From Nocardia iowensis (GTDB lineage: Bacteria > Actinomycetota > Actinomycetes > Mycobacteriales > Mycobacteriaceae): a stretch of DNA of 64,000 bases. This document shows, one piece after another, positions 27,387-35,631 of the stretch. Under the pieces are notes generated by a model. That model was not told where the DNA came from. It did not search any database and was given only the letters and a program-made list of their open reading frames with translations. Position 1 is the stretch's first letter, and every line of letters begins with the position of its first letter. The position numbers were made by a program, and so were the translations under genes. The stretch covers positions 8,884,075-8,948,074 of the forward strand of contig NZ_CP078145.1 in the NCBI RefSeq assembly GCF_019222765.1, in the 5' to 3' direction.

Positions 27387-27911
27387 ATGAGTTTGTCCCG
27401 CACTGATCAAGACAGTCATTCGTCGTCGTCCCACGACTACTCAGCCCAGGACTACACGGCGATCCAGGACGCCATCGCCCGCTGCCGCCGGTATCGCAAG
27501 GAGCACGGCCTGTACGGCGTCGTTGATCCCACGCTGGGACGAATCATGCTGGAAGTCGGCGCGGTCGGCGCGGTGGTCATGCCCGCCGCGCTCGGCCGCC
27601 GGGTCCGCGACCGGCTGACCGAGACGCAGGCCGAGCAGCGACCGGGCCCGATCATCGCGCACCCGCGCTCGAACCGGTGGACCTTCCTGACCGGCCCGAC
27701 CGACAACTCGTATCTGGACACCGAACTGTTCGCCGACCTGTTCCGCGTCTGCGCCTCGGTCGCGCTGCCGGGCAGCCACATCGTGCTGCCATCACCCACC
27801 GACGAGTCCACCGGTTACCGGAGCTGGATCGCCGCGCCGCAGAACGGCTTTCGCCGCGAACTCCGCGATGTGCTGGCGGCGACCAGGGCCTGTGCGGCGA
27901 TTACGGAGTAG
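27387..27911 (+). CDS. Conserved actinobacterial protein of unknown function beside the WhiJ-like pair
   Basis: A 174-residue soluble protein with a Ser/His-rich N-terminus and no recognised catalytic motif. Features include YTAIQDAIARCRRYRKEHGL, the phrase MLEVGAVGAVVMPAALGRRV and WIAAPQNGFRRELRDVL near the end. Proteins of this look are often mislabelled as RNA polymerase beta subunit in automatic annotation; nothing here supports that. ATG with GAGGCGAGG upstream. It is divergent from the XRE gene and overlaps the DUF4190 gene tail-to-tail by 11 bases. Confidence 0.65.
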   Translation: MSLSRTDQDSHSSSSHDYSAQDYTAIQDAIARCRRYRKEHGLYGVVDPTLGRIMLEVGAVGAVVMPAALGRRVRDRLTETQAEQRPGPIIAHPRSNRWTFLTGPTDNSYLDTELFADLFRVCASVALPGSHIVLPSPTDESTGYRSWIAAPQNGFRRELRDVLAATRACAAITE

Positions 27912-28386
27912 GCGCGGGTGTCAGGGTGATGCTGAACTTGTCTTCCAGTCGCTGATTCCAGTCCCGCTCGCACTGCTCGATCTTGGACTGGTCGCTGCCC
28001 GCCCGGTTCACGCAGTCGAAGAAGTCCTTGCCACCGGAGTCGACGAAGAAGCTGTAGCCGATGATGGTGACCACGATGGCGCCGATCAAGCCGAGCACAC
28101 CGAGGATCACGCCGGTGATCGCCATGCCCGCGCCGCCCGCGCGACCGGACCGGGTCTTCGCCAGCGCGACGAGGCCGAAGATCAGCGCGAAGGCACCGAA
28201 CAGGTAGCCGCCGACCAAGGTCCAGAAGCTCAGCACCGCGAGGATGCCGAGCACCAGCGCGGTGATCGCCAGCCCCTTGCCCTTCGGCGACTCCTGCCAG
28301 TACGCGGGCTGTCCTGGATACTGACCACCCGGCGGCGGGTATCCCGGGGGCGGGGGATACTGGCCGGGAGGCGGATATTGCGACAT
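27901..28386 (-). CDS. DUF4190 membrane protein
   Basis: A 161-residue protein. The N-terminal 30 residues are a Pro/Tyr/Gly-rich tract (SQYPPPGQYPPPPGYPPPGG). They are followed by a two-helix DUF4190 domain (LAITALVLGILAVLSF ... GMAITGVILGVLGLIGAIVV) and a short C-terminal extracytoplasmic part with two cysteines. Such Pro-rich DUF4190 proteins are common and uncharacterised in actinobacteria. The 3' end overlaps the convergent neighbour. Confidence 0.75.
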   Translation of the reverse strand: MSQYPPPGQYPPPPGYPPPGGQYPGQPAYWQESPKGKGLAITALVLGILAVLSFWTLVGGYLFGAFALIFGLVALAKTRSGRAGGAGMAITGVILGVLGLIGAIVVTIIGYSFFVDSGGKDFFDCVNRAGSDQSKIEQCERDWNQRLEDKFSITLTPAPTP

Positions 28387-28503
28387 GGACTTCCTCTCCG
28401 TCGGTGCCTCGCGCTGCTCGATCCGGACGAGGTGGTCCGGCGGAGTGCGCGGGGATCGCCTACTGATCGCGCGCGCTATTGGCGGATGTTAATGCGGCGC
28501 GGC

Positions 28504-29277
28504 TTACTGGGCGCCCAACCGCGCGTGCATCTCCCACACCAGAATTTCCGACGGTCGGCGGGCGATGACGCGTTGGCCGCCGGTTCTGGTCAGCCGGACC
28601 GCGTCGCCCTCGTCCAGGGTGCCGACGCCCTCCATCTCCACCTCACCGCGGGCGACGAATACGTGCAGGTACGGCGCGTCGGGCAGGTCGATGATGTGGT
28701 CGGCCTCGCCGGGCATCCTGGCCACGTGGAATGCCGCGTGGCTGCTGTTGATGGCGATGGCGGTGCGATCGCGGTAGCGCGGCAAGCCGGCGGCCACGGT
28801 CACCAGGCTGCCGGTCGCCAGCGCGTCGTCGATCTCGAGCTGTTGGTAGCCGGGTGTCAGGCCTGGTTCGTCGGGGACCACCCACATCTGCACGAAATGC
28901 ACCGGCTCGTGGTGCTCGGCGCCGTCCAGCCGCCACGAGTCGTTCTTCTCCGAATGCAGGATGCCGGTGCCCGCGCTCATCCGCTGTGCGAGGCCCGGGT
29001 AGATGATGCCGCTGTGGCCGAGCGAGTCCTGGTGCACCAGGCTGCCGCCGAGCACCCACGTCACGATCTCCATATCCCGGTGCGGATGCGTGTCGAAACC
29101 TTGGCCGGGGGAGACGACATCCTCGTTGTTGACGAGCAGCAGGCCGTGGTGGGTGTTGTCGGGATCGTAGTGCTCCCCGAACGAGAAAGAGTGCTTCGAA
29201 TCCAACCAGGACACCCGCGTCTTCATGCGGTCGCCTGCTCGATGGACGTCGATGTGTGGTGTCGTGAGTGTGGACAT
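28504..29277 (-). CDS. Pirin family protein
   Basis: A 257-residue bicupin. The pirin metal-site region is visible in FDTHPHRDMEIVTWVLGG and the following MSAGTGILHSEKN, giving the His/His/His/Glu set. The second cupin is at the C-terminus. Bacterial pirins include quercetin dioxygenases and regulators, so the role here is open. Of two adjacent ATGs I chose 29277, which sits 6 bases from GAGGAGG; 29280 is only 3 bases away. Confidence 0.84.
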   Translation of the reverse strand: MSTLTTPHIDVHRAGDRMKTRVSWLDSKHSFSFGEHYDPDNTHHGLLLVNNEDVVSPGQGFDTHPHRDMEIVTWVLGGSLVHQDSLGHSGIIYPGLAQRMSAGTGILHSEKNDSWRLDGAEHHEPVHFVQMWVVPDEPGLTPGYQQLEIDDALATGSLVTVAAGLPRYRDRTAIAINSSHAAFHVARMPGEADHIIDLPDAPYLHVFVARGEVEMEGVGTLDEGDAVRLTRTGGQRVIARRPSEILVWEMHARLGAQ

Positions 29278-29537
29278 CATGGTCCTCCTCTCGGAACCGT
29301 GCACCGATCACCTTTCAGGGTAGGAGCACATCCGTCGCGGTACTCCACATTCCTAGTAAATTGTCCTGCACTCGGCATTTTACGCGAGCGACCAGCGGGT
29401 GAACGTCAGGCGAGCAGAACCGGCCGGTACGCCGAACGGGTGGGCGACCCCGCCGACGACAGCGGCACGACCCGGCACCCTAGCGGTGTCGGATTCGTAA
29501 TATGAAGTGCGGCAACGTAACCGGAGGTGACGGCGGG

Positions 29538-30002
29538 ATGCGATCCGAGGCGCTCGCACGCATCGAGCGACAACTCCGCAGCCAGGCGCGCCGCGACGGC
29601 ATCGCACATTTCGTCGTCGGCGTCGCGGTCTTCCGCGACCGCAAACTTCTGGTGGTCCGCCGAGTACCCGACGACTACCACGGCGGCATGTACGAACTAC
29701 CCGGCGGCGGAGTCGAATCCGGCGAAACCTTCGCCGAATGCGTCGCGCGCGAACTGTTCGAGGAAACCGGCCTGCGTGTGCGCACCATCACCGACTTCCT
29801 CGGCGGCTTCGACTACGCCACCAGAACCAAGTCCAAGGTGCGCAAATACAGCTTCGTAGTAGACGTCGAACCCGGTGAGGTCGCGCTGGCCCCCGGCGAA
29901 CACGACGCCTTCGCCTGGATAGACGCCGACGCCTTGCACGACCTCCCCATGGCCCCCGACATGCGCGAGGCAGTAAGCGCCCTCGTCACCGACTCCCATT
30001 GA
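29538..30002 (+). CDS. Nudix hydrolase
   Basis: A 154-residue Nudix protein with an intact box GGGVESGETFAECVARELFE followed by ETGL (GX5EX7REUXEEXGU form). The substrate is not predictable from the flanks. The start at 29538 is preceded by GGAGGTGA about 7 bases away; an ATG at 29502 is in frame but lacks a ribosome site. Confidence 0.8.
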   Translation: MRSEALARIERQLRSQARRDGIAHFVVGVAVFRDRKLLVVRRVPDDYHGGMYELPGGGVESGETFAECVARELFEETGLRVRTITDFLGGFDYATRTKSKVRKYSFVVDVEPGEVALAPGEHDAFAWIDADALHDLPMAPDMREAVSALVTDSH

Positions 30003-30137
30003 CGCCCCGCAGGTTACGCACTAACACCCGACCGCCGGCGCAGCCATCAACCGCCATCGGCGACCCGTCTCGCGGGCACACCCCGCACGATCGGTCACGC
30101 CCCACCACCTACCCACCACGCGCGAGTTTTGCGAGCG

Positions 30138-30237
30138 CCGTTCGCGGCCCGTCTCGCGGCCGAGTGGCCGAAGCGCACGCGCCGCAGGCGCAAGTCTCGG
30201 CCGCTCGGCCGCGAGACTTCCCGGGGCCGCGAACACG
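30138..30237 (-). repeat. 100-bp inverted element, copy 1
   Basis: A GC-rich element whose ends (TTCGCGGCCC and GGGCCGCGAA, with small changes) and interior (TCTCGCGGCCGAG ... CGGCCGCGAGA) are inverted repeats, so it can fold into a long hairpin. Its reverse complement matches 38916-39015 over the same 100-bp length with roughly 85% identity by eye. It lies between the Nudix gene and the MFS gene. The open frames across it are Arg-rich and not genes. Confidence 0.7.
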
Positions 30238-30263
30238 CCGCGCCCGCGCGGCCAAAAACCCAG

Positions 30264-30269
30264 TAACCT
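30264..30269 (+). promoter_or_regulatory. Candidate -10 element, leaderless MFS transcript
   Basis: TAACCT ends 6 bases before the GTG at 30276, consistent with transcription starting at the start codon. No ribosome site precedes that GTG. Confidence 0.35.
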
Positions 30270-30275
30270 CACCGC

Positions 30276-31673
30276 GTGTCCACTACCGGTCGCTCGGAGA
30301 GTTCCATTCCCTCTCGTTCGGAGACTTCCATTCCCTCGGATGAGCGGCCGGTTCCGCTGCGGACCGCGCTGCGGGAGAGTCCCGGGGTGGTGCGGCTTGC
30401 GCTGGTGCGGTTCGCCGGTCAGTTCGGCGACGGCATGTTTCAGGCGGCATTGTCGGGGGCGATTCTGTTCAATCCCGAGCGGCAGACCGATCCGCTGGCC
30501 ATTGCGGCGGGTTTCGCGGTGTTGTTGTTGCCGTATTCGCTGATCGGGCCGTATGCGGGGGCGCTGCTTGATCGGTGGGATCGGCGCACCGTGTTGCTGG
30601 TGGCCAATGTGCTGCGTGCGGTGCTGATCGGGCTGGTGTGCGCGGGGCTGCTCGCCGGTATCGGGGAGACGCCGCTGCTGTTGCTGGCGTTGGCGGTGGT
30701 GGGGATCAGCCGGTTCGTGCTGTCGGGTGTGTCGGCGGCGTTGCCCCGGGTGCTTGCTCAGCACTGGCTGGTGCCGATGAATTCGGTGCTCGCCACGGTG
30801 GCTTCCGGGTGTGCGGGGCTGGGCGCGGCTACCTCGGTGGCGGTGATCGGCTTGATCGGCGCGGGTGATTTCGGTTCGGCGGTGGCGGTCGCGGCGAGCG
30901 GTGTCGGGTCGGTGGTGAGCGCGCTGCTGGCGGCGGGGTTCGCACCGCGGGTGCTCGGACCGGACACGGGCCAGGTGGCGAGCGAGAGTGCGCTGCGGGC
31001 CATCGCCACCGGGTTGCGCACGGGTGCGACGGCGGTGTGGGAGTCGGTGCAGGTCACCACCGCGATGCTGGGTATCGGCACGCATCGAATCGTGTTCGGC
31101 ACCAACACCTTGATCATGGTGCTCGTGCTGCGGCAGACACCGACCGAGGGTTCCGGGTTGAGTAGCGGGTTGCTCGGGTTCGGGGTGGCCATTGCCGCGA
31201 CCGCGGCGGGGATGCTGGTGGCCGCCGTGGTGGCGCCGTTGCTGATTCCGCGGCTCGGGCGGCCGAGGACGGTGGTGGTCGGCTTGCTGACGGCGACGGT
31301 GGTGCAGTTGACGCTGGTCACCCCGATCGCCTTCGCCGATTCCGGGTCGGCTGTGCAGCGGGCGCATCAGCTGCTGCTGGTCGGGGCGTTCTTGCTCGGG
31401 CTGGCCGGGCAGACGATCAAACTGACCGGCGATGCGACCATGCAGATCGATATCGATGACGCGCGGCGCGGTCAGGTATTCGCGCTGCAGGACACGGTGT
31501 TCAATATCGCCTTCATTCTGGCGATTGCCGCCGCCGCGCTGGTTATCCCGGACGACGGCCGGTCGCTGCCGGTGATTGTGGCGGGTGCCGGAATCTATTG
31601 CGCGGGCATTGCCGCCATCGCACTGAATGCGCGTCGGCGGACCGGTCCGGCGGTCGACCGGGGACCGGAGTGA
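30276..31673 (+). CDS. MFS transporter
   Basis: A 465-residue transporter with about 12 membrane helices. The loop LDRWDRRTVLLVANVLRAVL between helices 2 and 3 is motif A-like (DRxxRR). A Ser-rich N-terminus of about 30 residues precedes the first helix. It resembles actinobacterial MFS proteins related to the MFS_3/EntS group. Substrate unknown. Convergent with the following gene, with an 18-base gap. Confidence 0.78.
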   Translation: MSTTGRSESSIPSRSETSIPSDERPVPLRTALRESPGVVRLALVRFAGQFGDGMFQAALSGAILFNPERQTDPLAIAAGFAVLLLPYSLIGPYAGALLDRWDRRTVLLVANVLRAVLIGLVCAGLLAGIGETPLLLLALAVVGISRFVLSGVSAALPRVLAQHWLVPMNSVLATVASGCAGLGAATSVAVIGLIGAGDFGSAVAVAASGVGSVVSALLAAGFAPRVLGPDTGQVASESALRAIATGLRTGATAVWESVQVTTAMLGIGTHRIVFGTNTLIMVLVLRQTPTEGSGLSSGLLGFGVAIAATAAGMLVAAVVAPLLIPRLGRPRTVVVGLLTATVVQLTLVTPIAFADSGSAVQRAHQLLLVGAFLLGLAGQTIKLTGDATMQIDIDDARRGQVFALQDTVFNIAFILAIAAAALVIPDDGRSLPVIVAGAGIYCAGIAAIALNARRRTGPAVDRGPE

Positions 31674-31691
31674 ATTTCCGGAGCGCGGAAT

Positions 31692-32231
31692 TCAGGCGAT
31701 GATCGGATCGTCGTCCAGGTGGCGTCCGACCGGGTTCAGCCATTGAGCGAAGTAGTGGGGTAGGTCGGGCGGTGGTAGGTCGTCCGCGGGCGGCGCGGGA
31801 TGATCGTTTTCCGGCAACTGTCCGGCATCGAAACCCGGTTGTTCGGGCACCGAATCCGATGCTGGGTCACTGGCGTCGGGCAGGACGGCGTGCTCCTTGG
31901 CGTCGAGGTGATCGGTGCGCACGATCCAGTCGAGTGGTTCGCTGACGGCGTCCGCTGAGGTTCCGGTGATGTGATGGTTCCAGGTGCCGAGGCCGGTGGG
32001 ATCGGTATAGAAGTGGTCGAGGACGCCGTCGTCGTCCAGATCGAGCGCCGCCACGTCGGCGACGCCGGAGCCCGCGGTGTCCCACATGGCGTCGTCGGTG
32101 AGGCCGTCGCCGTCGAAGTCGAGGCGCACGGCGTCGGCCGTACCCGGCCCGGCCAATTCCACATCGGCCTGGCTGGACCACACGTGCACGGGACCGTCAC
32201 CCGTGCCGAACACATACTCGATCTCGTTCAT
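31692..32231 (-). CDS. Acidic protein with EF-hand-like Asp repeats
   Basis: A 179-residue, very acidic protein without a signal peptide. It contains two Ca-binding-like loops, DFDGDGLTDD and DLDDDGVLDH, spaced as in dockerin/thrombospondin type 3 repeats, followed by FYTDPTGLGTWNHH and a Pro/Asp-rich tail ending near the C-terminus. I chose the ATG at 32231. Similar proteins are conserved in nocardiae and mycobacteria with no known function. It is divergent from the DUF4185 gene. Confidence 0.65.
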   Translation of the reverse strand: MNEIEYVFGTGDGPVHVWSSQADVELAGPGTADAVRLDFDGDGLTDDAMWDTAGSGVADVAALDLDDDGVLDHFYTDPTGLGTWNHHITGTSADAVSEPLDWIVRTDHLDAKEHAVLPDASDPASDSVPEQPGFDAGQLPENDHPAPPADDLPPPDLPHYFAQWLNPVGRHLDDDPIIA

Positions 32232-32446
32232 ATTTGTTTGGACGCGCGCAAGTGGCCTTCGGTTCCCTATTTCGCACACACCATTCCGGTAGGTTCATTT
32301 TCACTTCGACCCGATTCGACAGGAGTCAACGACACATGGCTTTTCCGGCGAAGAACTCCGATATTCGGCGAAACCGACTAGGTGGTTGCGAAACCCGGTC
32401 GTACCCGCTCACCCGGGCCGCCCAATAGCGGGGTCTGCCGGACGTG

Positions 32447-34027
32447 ATGCGCCGACGCGGAATCAAATTCCCGTGGGTACCGGTCCTGTTCGGTGCGCTG
32501 ATCGGCGGAGTGCTCCCCGTCCCGGCCGCGCAGTCGGGTCCGTTCCCGTGGGCGCCGTTGCCGGTGAACAGTTGCGGGGAAGTCGGTTTCGATCCGCTGA
32601 ACCGCGAACGTGATCCGGCGCTGCCACCCCCGCCGCCGGTGGAGCTGCCGGAGCGGATCGTCATTCCGGTGCCGATTCCGCAACCCACCCCGGTACCGGT
32701 ACCCGACCCGCCACCGGACAACACCAGGATCGATCCCGAACCGCTGGCGGTCGATCCGTGCCATATCCCGTGTCCCGATGTCCGCGATCCCGCGAAACAA
32801 CCTGAGCAGGACCCTGATCCGAGCCCGGCCCCGGAGTCCGGCGACGGTCCGAGTTCGGGTTCCGCGTCGGGGTCGACGGCGCCGATCAAGGTGCCGCGCA
32901 TCGAGATCGAACCCGAGATCGAACCCATCCCCATCCCGGTGCCCGGCAGTCCCGGTGCAGCACCGCAGCCCGCACCGCCGCAGGTAGTGCACCCCGCCGA
33001 ACCGGGCCCGCTCGCCGCCGCGGTGCCCGGGCCGCGCGTCGCGTCGGTCGAACTGGCAGGTCAGGTGACCGGGCACGGTTCGCAGAACCGCACCGATGTG
33101 CGCTGGCAGGTGGACGGCACGGATCTCGGCGTGATGTGGGAGACGAGGCCGGGCGAGGTCGCCGTTGTCTTCGGTGACACCTTCGGCGCGGGCAGGCAGG
33201 TGGGCGGCGCCGGTCAGGAAGACCAGGATTGGCGCAGCAACGTCATGGGCTACAGCACCGATCGCGACCTGTCCGACGGCCTGTCGCTGGACAGCATGGT
33301 GCAGGACAGCCCGTGCCACGCCGCCGAGATCCTGACCAGTCGCAAGATCAAGAACTGGGAGATCACCACCATCCCGACCTCCGGGTTCACCCTCGGCGAT
33401 CGCCAATATCTGAGCTATATGTCGGTGAATCGATGGAGCCGGATTCCCGGCCTGTGGCGCAGCAACTTCGGCGGGCTCGCCTACTCCGACGACAACGGGC
33501 GCACCTGGACCAAGGATCAGCATGCCAAGTGGGACAACCTCTTCGGGGTCGGCCGGTTCCAGGTGGCGGCGATGGTGCCGCAGGGTGACTACGTCTACAT
33601 GTTCGGTACGCCCAACGGACGCCTGGGGATGATCGGGCTGGCGCGGGTGCCGAAGGACCACGTGCTCAACAAGTCCGCCTATCAATACTGGGTAGATGGC
33701 AGCTGGGCGCCCGCGGCGGAAAACGAGGCCACCCCACTGGTTCTCGGGCTGGCCGGGGAGTTGTCGGTACGCTACGACCGGGACAACGAACAGTGGCAGA
33801 TGGTGTACCTGGATCCGGTCCGCAATGCGATCGTGATCCGTAATGCCGGTAGCCCGCAAGGCGTGTGGACCGAACCGGTAGAGCTCGTCTCCACCAGCGA
33901 CTATCCGAAATCCTACGGCGGCTTCATCCATCCGTGGTCGACCGGCCGGGACCTGTACTTCACCCTCTCGTCCTGGGACAGCTACAACGTGTATCTCATG
34001 CACGCCCAGCTGGATTCGCCGAACTGA
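32447..34027 (+). CDS. Secreted DUF4185 protein, possible D-arabinan hydrolase
   Basis: A 526-residue protein with an N-terminal signal (FPWVPVLFGALIGGVLPVPAAQ), a Pro-rich linker of about 150 residues (repeated PIP/PVP), and a C-terminal DUF4185 five-bladed propeller-like domain. Visible motifs are WQVDGTDLGVMWE, VAVVFGDTFGAG, DWRSNVMGYSTDRDL and SYGGFIHPWS. From memory, some DUF4185 members are endo-D-arabinanases (family GH183) acting on mycobacterial arabinogalactan; assigning that activity here is inference. A GTG at 32444 is an alternative start. The 3' end overlaps pxpC tail-to-tail by 32 bases. Confidence 0.75.
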   Translation: MRRRGIKFPWVPVLFGALIGGVLPVPAAQSGPFPWAPLPVNSCGEVGFDPLNRERDPALPPPPPVELPERIVIPVPIPQPTPVPVPDPPPDNTRIDPEPLAVDPCHIPCPDVRDPAKQPEQDPDPSPAPESGDGPSSGSASGSTAPIKVPRIEIEPEIEPIPIPVPGSPGAAPQPAPPQVVHPAEPGPLAAAVPGPRVASVELAGQVTGHGSQNRTDVRWQVDGTDLGVMWETRPGEVAVVFGDTFGAGRQVGGAGQEDQDWRSNVMGYSTDRDLSDGLSLDSMVQDSPCHAAEILTSRKIKNWEITTIPTSGFTLGDRQYLSYMSVNRWSRIPGLWRSNFGGLAYSDDNGRTWTKDQHAKWDNLFGVGRFQVAAMVPQGDYVYMFGTPNGRLGMIGLARVPKDHVLNKSAYQYWVDGSWAPAAENEATPLVLGLAGELSVRYDRDNEQWQMVYLDPVRNAIVIRNAGSPQGVWTEPVELVSTSDYPKSYGGFIHPWSTGRDLYFTLSSWDSYNVYLMHAQLDSPN

Positions 34028-34889
34028 GATCGGCTCGAACCGGGCGGAAGCGGACGGGTTGTCCGGGTCGTGCCTGCGCGACGGCGTCCACGTCCGCGTC
34101 GAGGACGACCGCGACCACCGGATAGCCGCCGGTGATCGGATGATCCGCGAGGAACACCACCGGTTGTCCGCTCGGCGGAACCTGGATCGAGCCGAGGGCC
34201 ATGCCTTCGGTCGGCAGTTCGCGTTCCACCGTTCGTTCCAATGGCGGTCCCTCGCGGCGATCCAGCCGAGCCCCTACCCGGTCGGTGTCGGTGGACATCA
34301 CCCACGCACCCTCGAAAAGTGCTGTCGGGTCGGTGAACCAGTCGTCGCGCGGGCCGAGCACCGCGCGGATCGTGACGATATCCGCGGGCGGATCGGCGAC
34401 CGGCGCGAAGTCGATGACCGGAATGGTGTTCGGCGCGGGCCCGATCGGCAGCGTATCGCCGGGACCCAGTGGAACCGGGCCGATGCCCGACAGGGTGTCG
34501 CGGCTGCGCGAACCGAGCACCGGTGGCACCGCGATTCCGCCACGCACGGCCAGATAACTCCGCAGGCCGACGGTCGCGAGGCCGAGCCGAAGCACCTGTC
34601 CCGCCTCGAGTTCCAGCACGCTGGCGTGCCCGACCGGTGTCGCGTCCACCACGGCCGGGGCGGGCGCACCGGTGACCGCGACGGTGACATGCGTATCCGC
34701 CCGCAACACCAGCCCACCGAGCAGCACCTCGAGTCCCGCGTACTCCTCCGGATTGCCGACCAGCCGATTGGCCAGCCGGAACGACGAGCGGTCGGCCGCA
34801 CCGGCCGGGCCGACACCGGAGCCGAACCACCCTGGCCTACCGAGGTCTTGGACGGTGGCGAGCGGGCCGACCTGCTCGATCACGATCAT
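33996..34889 (-). CDS. pxpC: 5-oxoprolinase subunit C
   Basis: A 297-residue member of the biotin-dependent carboxyltransferase/KipA-like family. Visible signatures are GPLATVQDLGRPGWFGSGVG, PAGAADRSSFRLANRLVGN and LADHPITGGYPVVAVV. With PxpA and PxpB it forms the prokaryotic ATP-dependent 5-oxoprolinase. The start overlaps the pxpB stop by 4 bases (ATGA). Confidence 0.87.
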   Translation of the reverse strand: MIVIEQVGPLATVQDLGRPGWFGSGVGPAGAADRSSFRLANRLVGNPEEYAGLEVLLGGLVLRADTHVTVAVTGAPAPAVVDATPVGHASVLELEAGQVLRLGLATVGLRSYLAVRGGIAVPPVLGSRSRDTLSGIGPVPLGPGDTLPIGPAPNTIPVIDFAPVADPPADIVTIRAVLGPRDDWFTDPTALFEGAWVMSTDTDRVGARLDRREGPPLERTVERELPTEGMALGSIQVPPSGQPVVFLADHPITGGYPVVAVVLDADVDAVAQARPGQPVRFRPVRADLSSANPAGRA

Positions 34890-35590
34890 CCGCTGGACCC
34901 CTCGTCGACGAATCGGACGAACCCGCCTGCGCGGATCAGGGCGGGTGGGTCCCGGTCCACGTCCCACATCCGCAGGTCGGTCGTGCCGATCAAATGCCAT
35001 CCGCCGGGGGTGCTGCGCGGGTACACCGCCGAATACCCACCGGCCAGCGCGACCGCGCCCGCGGGAATCGTGGTGCGGGCCTGTGACCGGCGCGGCACGG
35101 TCAGTCGGGCATCGGGGGACTCCAGATAGCCGAAGCCAGGTGCGAATCCGACGAACGCGCACCGCCAGACCGTGCCGGTATGTTCGGCCACCACCTGCGC
35201 CTGGCTGATCCCGAGCAGTCGCGCTACCTCGGCGAGATCGGCGCCGTCGTAGCGCACCGGAACCACCACCGGATCATCGGGAGAATCGTTGTCCGGCAGT
35301 GTTCCACGGGAAACAATGTCCGAATCCTGGTCTGCGGCAGGCTGTTGCATGCCACGCAGGATCTTCTCGATCGCGCGGCGGACGGATTCCGCATACGCCG
35401 GTGAAACCAGCGTCACGAGAACTGTTTCCGCGGCAGGCAGCACATCTTCCACGCCACTCGGCGTGCCGATTCGCAGCGCCGCAACCAGTTTCGTTACCTC
35501 ACCGCGGTGGGACGGCAGCACCAGCCACGCCCGATCACCAGCAGGCCGGATCAGCCGATCCGGGTCGAAATCATCCGGTGCCGAGCGCAT
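34886..35590 (-). CDS. pxpB: 5-oxoprolinase subunit B
   Basis: A 234-residue KipI-like subunit. Visible signatures are VPVRYDGADLAEVARLLG, CAFVGFAPGFGYL, and VPRRSQARTTIPAGAVALAG followed by YSAVYPRSTPGGW. A segment of about 20 residues in the middle (QQPAADQDSDIVSRGTLPD) looks like an insertion and encodes a parS-like sequence (35300-35315). Start at 35590, 41 bases after pxpA. Confidence 0.87.
   Translation of the reverse strand: MRSAPDDFDPDRLIRPAGDRAWLVLPSHRGEVTKLVAALRIGTPSGVEDVLPAAETVLVTLVSPAYAESVRRAIEKILRGMQQPAADQDSDIVSRGTLPDNDSPDDPVVVPVRYDGADLAEVARLLGISQAQVVAEHTGTVWRCAFVGFAPGFGYLESPDARLTVPRRSQARTTIPAGAVALAGGYSAVYPRSTPGGWHLIGTTDLRMWDVDRDPPALIRAGGFVRFVDEGSSG
35300..35315. other. parS-like site inside pxpB
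   Basis: TGTTCCACGGGAAACA differs from the canonical TGTTTCACGTGAAACA at two positions and remains close to palindromic. It is isolated, about 20 kb from the parS array. Confidence 0.4.
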
Positions 35591-35631
35591 CACCGCACCC
35601 CGCCCTTCGTCGAACGGCTGCCGTGCATGCT

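Noticed and set aside
30021..31367. 448-codon minus-strand frame across the 100-bp element and the MFS gene
   Set aside because: Shadow of the MFS coding region; composition is not protein-like.
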